This document shows, piece by piece, positions 58,946 to 64,000 of a stretch of 64,000 nt of DNA. The notes under the pieces were generated by a model. It had not been told where the DNA came from. It searched no databases and worked only from the letters and a program-made list of their open reading frames with translations. Source of the stretch: an uncultured Prevotellaceae bacterium (GTDB lineage: Bacteria > Bacteroidota > Bacteroidia > Bacteroidales > Muribaculaceae). Location of the stretch: NCBI GenBank assembly GCA_900318205.1, contig ONJS01000009.1:62001-126000 (forward strand), written 5' to 3'. The translations under genes were made by a program, and so were the position numbers. The first letter of the stretch is position 1. The number at the start of each line of letters is the position of its first letter.

Positions 58946-60250
58946 ATGAGACTGAAATACATCATTTTGGCTATGATGGCATGTTTCGCCCTGGCATCCA
59001 CTGCACAACCGGTCATGAATCAGGAAGACTGGGAATGGTACCTCGGTGAAGTGGTGAATGACGTGTTCGTCGGGCGCAACTACTTTGAATACTATTACAC
59101 TCCCAGTGCTGCCGACATGGAACAGCAACGCAGCAAGGGGGAAGTGACCTATTTCCTCAACACTCCCGAAGGCCTCAACTCCAAGAAGGTACGTGATATG
59201 ATTGACCGCTTGATGGCCAGCTATGACGATATCAATGCGGTGTGCGACTGGCAGATGACCAACACTACCTACTGGAAAGAATTCCGCTTCGAGAAAAACA
59301 AGTTCCGCTTCAGTGTCAAGCGCAAAGCCCTTGACGACGGCACCTACTATGTGAGCGCTACCGAGACTGCCGGATATTACAAATCCCTGGGCAAGAGTAC
59401 TAAAGGTAAAGAAAAAACCGTCAAGGAAGAGCCCAAAGCCAAACCCGCAGTCGATGCCGCGCCCAATAAGTCATCCACCAAGCGCAGCACACGTTCCCGC
59501 CGTGCCATTACCCAACAGGATGTTGACGAGGCCGACAAGGTGGAAATGCCCATTTCAGCACTGGACGATGAGGACACACCTATTGCCACACTGACCGAGA
59601 AGGATACCCCCGAAACGCCCGCACCGGTGGTGTCAGAGAAAGAACGCCGCCGTGCCGCCCGTGAACGCGAGGAAGCCTTAGCCCAGGAGCAACGTTTGGC
59701 CAAACGCCGTGCCCAGGAGCAACAGCGCGAGGAAGCCAAGAAGCAAAAGGAGGCCGAAAAACAAAAGAAGGCCGAAGAGAAGAAGAAAAAAGAGGAAGAG
59801 AAACGTCTTGCCCAGGAAAAGAAAAGAAAACTGCGTGAACAAGCCCAGCAAGAACGCGAGCAAGCCGCTGAGCGCAAACAGACCTCCTCACGCAAAGCCG
59901 TCCAAAGCAAGTACCACTATAGCGACATTGCCCTGTGGCTGAGCGAGAAATATGATTTCACTCAGACTGCCGCCGGCAACAACAGCTGCACGATGTACTC
60001 CAGTGCTGTTAAGGACATCGAGATGGCCAAACTCGCCATCAAGAATGCACTCAAGGGCAGCAATGCCCGCATGGCAGTCCCCTGGAGGGTCAACAGTGAA
60101 ACACAGGCCATCGAGACAGGCTACACCGTCGATGACCATGTGCTGGTGTTCACCATCGGTAAAGATGCCGACGAACATATCACCCTCACTGTCACAGAGG
60201 TGACTAACGATGAGTTTGAGTTGTTCAAACAGTCCCTGAACAATTTCTGA
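58946..60250 (+). CDS. Exported protein with long Lys/Glu coiled coil
   Basis: A 434-residue protein. ATG 58946 gives a signal peptide (MRLKYIILAMMACFALASTA). Two similar-sized globular domains, at about 22-150 (EYYYTPSAADMEQQRSKGEV) and 330-434 (KYHYSDIALWLSEKYDFTQT), are joined by a highly charged Lys/Glu/Arg/Ala segment (about 225-325, rich in EEKKKKEEEKR units) that should form a single long helix or coiled coil. The two ends may be divergent copies, each mixing a helix with a beta-sheet tail (FTIGKDADEHITLTVTEV). No family is recognised. It precedes the GH13 gene by 35 nt and may be cotranscribed with it. Confidence 0.7.
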   Translation: MRLKYIILAMMACFALASTAQPVMNQEDWEWYLGEVVNDVFVGRNYFEYYYTPSAADMEQQRSKGEVTYFLNTPEGLNSKKVRDMIDRLMASYDDINAVCDWQMTNTTYWKEFRFEKNKFRFSVKRKALDDGTYYVSATETAGYYKSLGKSTKGKEKTVKEEPKAKPAVDAAPNKSSTKRSTRSRRAITQQDVDEADKVEMPISALDDEDTPIATLTEKDTPETPAPVVSEKERRRAAREREEALAQEQRLAKRRAQEQQREEAKKQKEAEKQKKAEEKKKKEEEKRLAQEKKRKLREQAQQEREQAAERKQTSSRKAVQSKYHYSDIALWLSEKYDFTQTAAGNNSCTMYSSAVKDIEMAKLAIKNALKGSNARMAVPWRVNSETQAIETGYTVDDHVLVFTIGKDADEHITLTVTEVTNDEFELFKQSLNNF

Positions 60251-60285
60251 TATAGAGTAATAACAACCCAAAATAACAGTATATT

Positions 60286-61641
60286 ATGATGAAGAAGTTT
60301 ATTTTACCACTTTTGACGATCCTGCTGATTCTGGTCATTGGCTGCAAGCCCAAAGAGACCCATGTACAGGCCGTATCCGACAGTTTTGACGTCCCCGAAG
60401 TGGCTGACGTAGTACTCTATCAGGTCAATCCCCGCGTGTTTGCGCCTTCCAACTCATTCCAGGCCATCCTGGGACGCCTTGATTCCATTGAGGATCTGGG
60501 TGTTAACATGCTGTGGATTATGCCCATCTACCCCATCGGCGAAGTAAAAAGCAAGAACTCGCCCTATTCCGTACGCGACTACAAGGCGGTGGCACCTGAG
60601 TATGGTACCATCGATGACCTGCGCATGCTGGTCGAGTCCTGTCATGAACGCGGCATGGGTGTCATCCTTGATTGGGTAGCCAATCACACTGCGTGGGATA
60701 ACGTGTGGTTGGAACAGCATCCCGACTGGTACACCCACGACTCGGTGGGTAACATCATCTATCCTCCTGGCACCGATTGGACCGATGTGGCAGACCTCAA
60801 CTACGACAACAAGGATATGAGGGCAGCCATGATCGACGCCATGAGCTTCTGGGTAGACAGCGTGGGCATTGACGGTTTCCGCTGCGACGTCGCCGACCAA
60901 GTGCCGGCCGAATTCTGGAACGAGTGCATCAAGACCCTGCGCGAAAAAGCCAAACCCCGTCACCTGATCATGCTTGCCGAGGGTGCCAACCCCGACAACT
61001 TCACGGCAGGATTTGACTTGAACTACGCTTGGGAATTCATGGGTGCCATTGCCAAGGTGATGAGAGACAATGCCAAGGTCAACACCCTCGTCAACGCCGA
61101 CAAGAACGAATACAAAGACCTGGAGAGAGGCAAGTTTAAACTGCGCTTCACCACCAACCACGATGAGTCCACCAAGGAGACTCCTGTCAAACTCTATGGT
61201 GGCATCAGGGCCTCGATGGCAGCCTTTGTGGCAACGACTATGCTGCACGGCGGTATGCTGGTTTACGGTTCACAGGAAGTGGGCTATCCCGAACCCATCA
61301 ACTTCTTCCACTATGTTCCCGTGAACTGGAATGCCAACCCCGAAATGCGCAACGAGTACAAGAAGCTGATTTCGGTCTATAACGACCACCCGGCATTGCG
61401 CTCCAGCGGTAAGGTCTCCTACTTTGATGACGACAACAACAACATCCTGTGTGTGGACCGTGTGCTCAACAACGATAATGTGCTGGTAGTGGTCAATGTG
61501 CGCAATGAGGCACATAGTATCCCCACTCCCGGCATGTGGAGCAACCGCACTGTTGTCAACCTGATGAATGGCATGGATGTCGATTTGGGCTCACGCATCA
61601 TGCTGGAACCCTACCAATACCTGCTGCTCGGCAACAAGTGA
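60286..61641 (+). CDS. GH13 alpha-amylase-like lipoprotein
   Basis: A 451-residue lipoprotein, lipobox LLILVIGC. The GH13 barrel runs from about 45 to 365: region I near VILDWVANHTAW, nucleophile D201 in GFRCDVADQVP, acid/base E232 in MLAEGAN and the transition-state stabiliser D293 in TTNHDES. The C-terminal beta domain follows. The enzyme acts on alpha-1,4-glucans or maltodextrins at the cell surface or in the periplasm; transferase activity is also possible. No susCD pair is adjacent. A strong hairpin terminator lies downstream. Confidence 0.93.
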   Translation: MMKKFILPLLTILLILVIGCKPKETHVQAVSDSFDVPEVADVVLYQVNPRVFAPSNSFQAILGRLDSIEDLGVNMLWIMPIYPIGEVKSKNSPYSVRDYKAVAPEYGTIDDLRMLVESCHERGMGVILDWVANHTAWDNVWLEQHPDWYTHDSVGNIIYPPGTDWTDVADLNYDNKDMRAAMIDAMSFWVDSVGIDGFRCDVADQVPAEFWNECIKTLREKAKPRHLIMLAEGANPDNFTAGFDLNYAWEFMGAIAKVMRDNAKVNTLVNADKNEYKDLERGKFKLRFTTNHDESTKETPVKLYGGIRASMAAFVATTMLHGGMLVYGSQEVGYPEPINFFHYVPVNWNANPEMRNEYKKLISVYNDHPALRSSGKVSYFDDDNNNILCVDRVLNNDNVLVVVNVRNEAHSIPTPGMWSNRTVVNLMNGMDVDLGSRIMLEPYQYLLLGNK

Positions 61642-61669
61642 CGTTGACCTCACAGCGCTTAAAGAAAAT

Positions 61670-61703
61670 AAGAAGAACCACTTCCCGGGAGGTGGTTCTT
61701 CTT
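61670..61703 (+). terminator. Hairpin terminator after the GH13 gene
   Basis: AAGAAGAACCACTTCCC pairs with GGGAGGTGGTTCTTCTT with one wobble. It lies between the convergent GH13 and Dus genes and could serve both strands. Confidence 0.85.
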
Positions 61704-61732
61704 GTTATCTCTAGGTCGCCGAGATACAACTA

Positions 61733-62701
61733 TCATTCCGTGGCGTCTGTCTCGTCCTCGGGCTTTGACGACAAGGCATTCTCAACATCGGCGAGGGCTG
61801 CAGCGGCAGCATTCTCGTACTGTTCTATGGTGCGGGACTTGCGAATGGCCTTGAACAACTTGTGACCTGTACCGGGCAAGAACGTCTGCCAGATGTCCTG
61901 CAGGTGACGCACCAACTGGGCCTCACCGCCGTTGAGCTGCTGGGTATAGCCATCCACCAGCAGGTCATGGAAGCGGCGGTAATCATCGGGTTTGGCATCG
62001 GGTGCAAACATACCCGGATTGGCGGCCAATCCACTGCCGACCATCACAGCGGCAACCGTCGGGTAACGACTGATGACGCCCTCAATATCCTCAACCGAGC
62101 GCAAACTACCGTTATAAATCATAGGCCAGGGAGAAGCGGTAAGCATAGCCTCAAACTGCTCGATGTCCAACTCACCCTTATACTGCTGCTTGCCGATGCG
62201 CGGATGCACGGCAATGTTAACGGGTTTCAACAAATCCATCAGCGGCAAGACATCACGCCACTGGTCATTGCGGTCCCATCCCAAACGCATTTTAACACTA
62301 TACTCCACCCCATCGACAGCGGCAAGCGCCTTGAAAAGCGCCTCAACAAGGTCGGGATAGGCCAGCATGCCAGAGCCCTTGCGATGCAAGGCGATAGGCG
62401 GGAACGGGCATCCCAGGTTGATGTCGATGCGATGGTATCCCATCTGCTGGAGGGCATCGACCATCATCAAGGCATGGTCAGGCTGACAGGCGAGAATCTG
62501 TGGGATGAGCGTGATGCCCGCATTGCGTTCGGGATCCACATCGCGCAGGTCCTTGCGCCTGACCTCGCCATGCTCCACGCGCATGAAGGGCGAGTAATAG
62601 GCATCCACGCCGCCAAACACAGCGTGCTGAGCCATGCGCCACACATTATCGGTTACACCTTGCAGCGGCGCCGCAAGCACTGGAATCTTGTTATTGTCCA
62701 T
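61733..62701 (-). CDS. tRNA-dihydrouridine synthase (Dus family)
   Basis: A 322-residue FMN enzyme that reduces uridine in tRNA loops. The FMN-binding start VLAAPLQGVTDNVWR, the family block DINLGCPF with C98, and the later NIAVHPRIGKQQYKG region fit the Dus family. PPIALHRKGSGML after the NLGCP motif differs from the E. coli DusA/B/C loops and is typical of a Bacteroidetes group in my memory. Which uridine it modifies is not clear. The start is 5 nt after the sialidase stop, so it sits at the end of the same transcript. Confidence 0.88.
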   Translation of the reverse strand: MDNNKIPVLAAPLQGVTDNVWRMAQHAVFGGVDAYYSPFMRVEHGEVRRKDLRDVDPERNAGITLIPQILACQPDHALMMVDALQQMGYHRIDINLGCPFPPIALHRKGSGMLAYPDLVEALFKALAAVDGVEYSVKMRLGWDRNDQWRDVLPLMDLLKPVNIAVHPRIGKQQYKGELDIEQFEAMLTASPWPMIYNGSLRSVEDIEGVISRYPTVAAVMVGSGLAANPGMFAPDAKPDDYRRFHDLLVDGYTQQLNGGEAQLVRHLQDIWQTFLPGTGHKLFKAIRKSRTIEQYENAAAAALADVENALSSKPEDETDATE

Positions 62702-62706
62702 ATCAG

Positions 62707-64000
62707 TTATTGTTTGATGGCGGTGTACCGCCCGTTGGTAATCTTTTTTATCGAGAGTTGTTGAAACAGCAAGTCGTAGGCCGAAGTGCTGTTGTTATCG
62801 TTGCAGTCCTCATGGAAGAAGGCAATATGACCGTCGGCAGTGGCAATCATCGTCGAGTAGGCGGAGTAGTTATCGGTTACCTGATAGCGTTGCCAGCCCA
62901 TCGAGAAATCCGACGGTTCGTCATAGTCGCTCTCATCCAGCAGCGGTTTATAATAAATGCTCACCAGCTGGCGTCCCTTGCCACGCGGTACCGACTGCAG
63001 TGCCAGGTGCATGTTGCGTCCGTCACTGGTGCGGACGACGGGTACGATAAGCAATTCGCCATTGCAGGAACAATCCTCGCTGTAAGTGCCCCCTTCCGGG
63101 TCGTTGCTGATTGCCATTTCGCCCCACGAGGCGGTGAAGTAATTGTAGATGTTAAACAACCTGCCGCTAGTGCCGGTCTGCTTGGAGCGGCAACTGAGCA
63201 GCACATTACCATCGGGCAATTCCTCGACCTTGGCTTCGTCACCGAAGGGGGTAATCGTCGGACGGGCATGAGGGCCTCCCAGGGCCTGCCACGTCAGCCC
63301 GAAATCATCGCTATAGAGCACCAGGCATCCCACTCCCATCGGCCCGTCCACAACCGAGTAGATGCGATAATAGTCGCCCACCTTGATGCGACGGCTCTGG
63401 CAGATGCGTCCACTGGAGAAGAACAGACTGTTCACCTCGGGGCATTCGGTAAAGATACCGTACATCTCACTTGTCACCTCATTCTCGCTCCACGTTTGGC
63501 CATCGTCCTCACTCATATAACGCCCTACACGCAGCGGATTTTGCAGTGTCGAGCTGAGAAATCCCTGCGTACCCGAGGCGCACATCACGAGCAAGCGGCC
63601 CGTCTCGCGGTCGGCTACAGCCGCGGCATCGCCATGGCTGTTGTTGAAGCCATTGCTAAACGAGGCGCCATTGGCAATCATTAAGGGCTCTCCCCAGGTC
63701 TTGCCGCCATCGGTGCTCACTTTGCCCAAGATGTCAATGCCCCTGTTTCCGCCGATGTCAGTATCGCTGTTGTGCCTATCATCGGCCATGGCAAGCAGCC
63801 TGCCGTCATGCAGTTGAACGATGGCAGGGATGCGGTAGTAGTGGCGGGGCGAGAGTTCGGTATCAAATACCGTCACCGGTATCGTGTCCAGTTCAGGCTC
63901 ATCGGGTGGTGGAACAGGAGCCGTATAGCCCAAAATAACATTGATTACCTCGTTCACATCGGCAATGTCTACCTCACAGTCGTTGTTCACATCGCCATAG
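62707..64000 (-). CDS. Exo-alpha-sialidase (GH33) with dockerin-like N-terminal module, 5' end outside the window
   Basis: The frame is open to the right edge, so the first codons are missing; at least 431 residues are present. The visible start (YGDVNNDCEVDIADVNEVIN) is one dockerin-like calcium repeat placed before the enzyme. The six-bladed sialidase follows: the Y-R-I-P motif in YYRIPAIVQ, the acid in MADDRHNSD, Asp boxes STDGGKTW, SEDDGQTW and SDDFGLTW, the glutamate region KVEELPDGN, and the tyrosine nucleophile region NYSAYSTMIA. It releases terminal sialic acid from host glycans. It is followed by the Dus gene 5 nt downstream. Confidence 0.93.
   Translation of the reverse strand, partial: YGDVNNDCEVDIADVNEVINVILGYTAPVPPPDEPELDTIPVTVFDTELSPRHYYRIPAIVQLHDGRLLAMADDRHNSDTDIGGNRGIDILGKVSTDGGKTWGEPLMIANGASFSNGFNNSHGDAAAVADRETGRLLVMCASGTQGFLSSTLQNPLRVGRYMSEDDGQTWSENEVTSEMYGIFTECPEVNSLFFSSGRICQSRRIKVGDYYRIYSVVDGPMGVGCLVLYSDDFGLTWQALGGPHARPTITPFGDEAKVEELPDGNVLLSCRSKQTGTSGRLFNIYNYFTASWGEMAISNDPEGGTYSEDCSCNGELLIVPVVRTSDGRNMHLALQSVPRGKGRQLVSIYYKPLLDESDYDEPSDFSMGWQRYQVTDNYSAYSTMIATADGHIAFFHEDCNDNNSTSAYDLLFQQLSIKKITNGRYTAIKQ

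Overview
The window is a stretch of a Bacteroidales chromosome, most like Prevotellaceae or Muribaculaceae. Support comes from promoters of the Bacteroidetes type (TTTG, 19-20 nt, TAnnTTTG), near absence of Shine-Dalgarno sites, many secreted proteins and SCGNDEP-type lipoproteins, a BspA-like leucine-rich protein, a C10 peptidase, dockerin-like tails, and the gene group TamB/DUF4421/TsaD. I see no rRNA, tRNA, CRISPR array or intact insertion sequence.

Layout. 0-11 kb: end of a regulator-like gene, a small secreted protein, then a leftward block nadE - tamB - DUF4421 - tsaD - tlpA-like. 11-20 kb: two paralogous lipoproteins around a small dockerin-like protein, mutY, a repeat-rich island, a BspA-like LRR protein, a lone ATPase and a large secreted protein. 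19-27 kb: a porin with a DcuA/B-type C4-dicarboxylate carrier, a C10 protease with dockerin, a DUF169 protein and a CE1-type esterase. 27-34 kb: YqaA/DedA and LUD proteins, a DUF1016 nuclease lodged between a broken 5' copy of kdsB and the intact kdsB, a GH2 beta-galactosidase and a CDF metal transporter. 34-42 kb: PASTA protein and rluD split by an AT-rich gene with an L,D-transpeptidase-like motif, a 22-residue-repeat protein and a tricorn-like protease. 42-49 kb: the candidate new system (below). 49-64 kb: PlsC-like acyltransferase, metallophosphoesterase, tex, a TIR-vWA fusion, acyltransferase 3, a UspA pair with a small HTH protein, a coiled-coil protein, a GH13 lipoprotein, a Dus enzyme and the 3' part of a sialidase gene.

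Best candidate for an undescribed system: 41965-48743. It holds a WYL regulator, an 824-residue protein joining a degenerate methylase/specificity-subunit-like front to a histidine-kinase GHKL back end, a receiver-domain protein, and a Pif1-like helicase. The kinase-receiver pair and the helicase each start from a promoter carrying the same palindrome, TGTGAAG-N5-CTTCACA, exactly 9 nt before the -7 box. That ties the two units into one regulon, probably run by the WYL protein. I infer a DNA-surveillance or defence role; the sequence does not prove it. Other strong leads are the TIR fused to a TerY-like vWA domain (54354-55409), the kdsB 5' duplication around the DUF1016 nuclease (28223-29530), and heptamer arrays set directly against the start codons of several genes.
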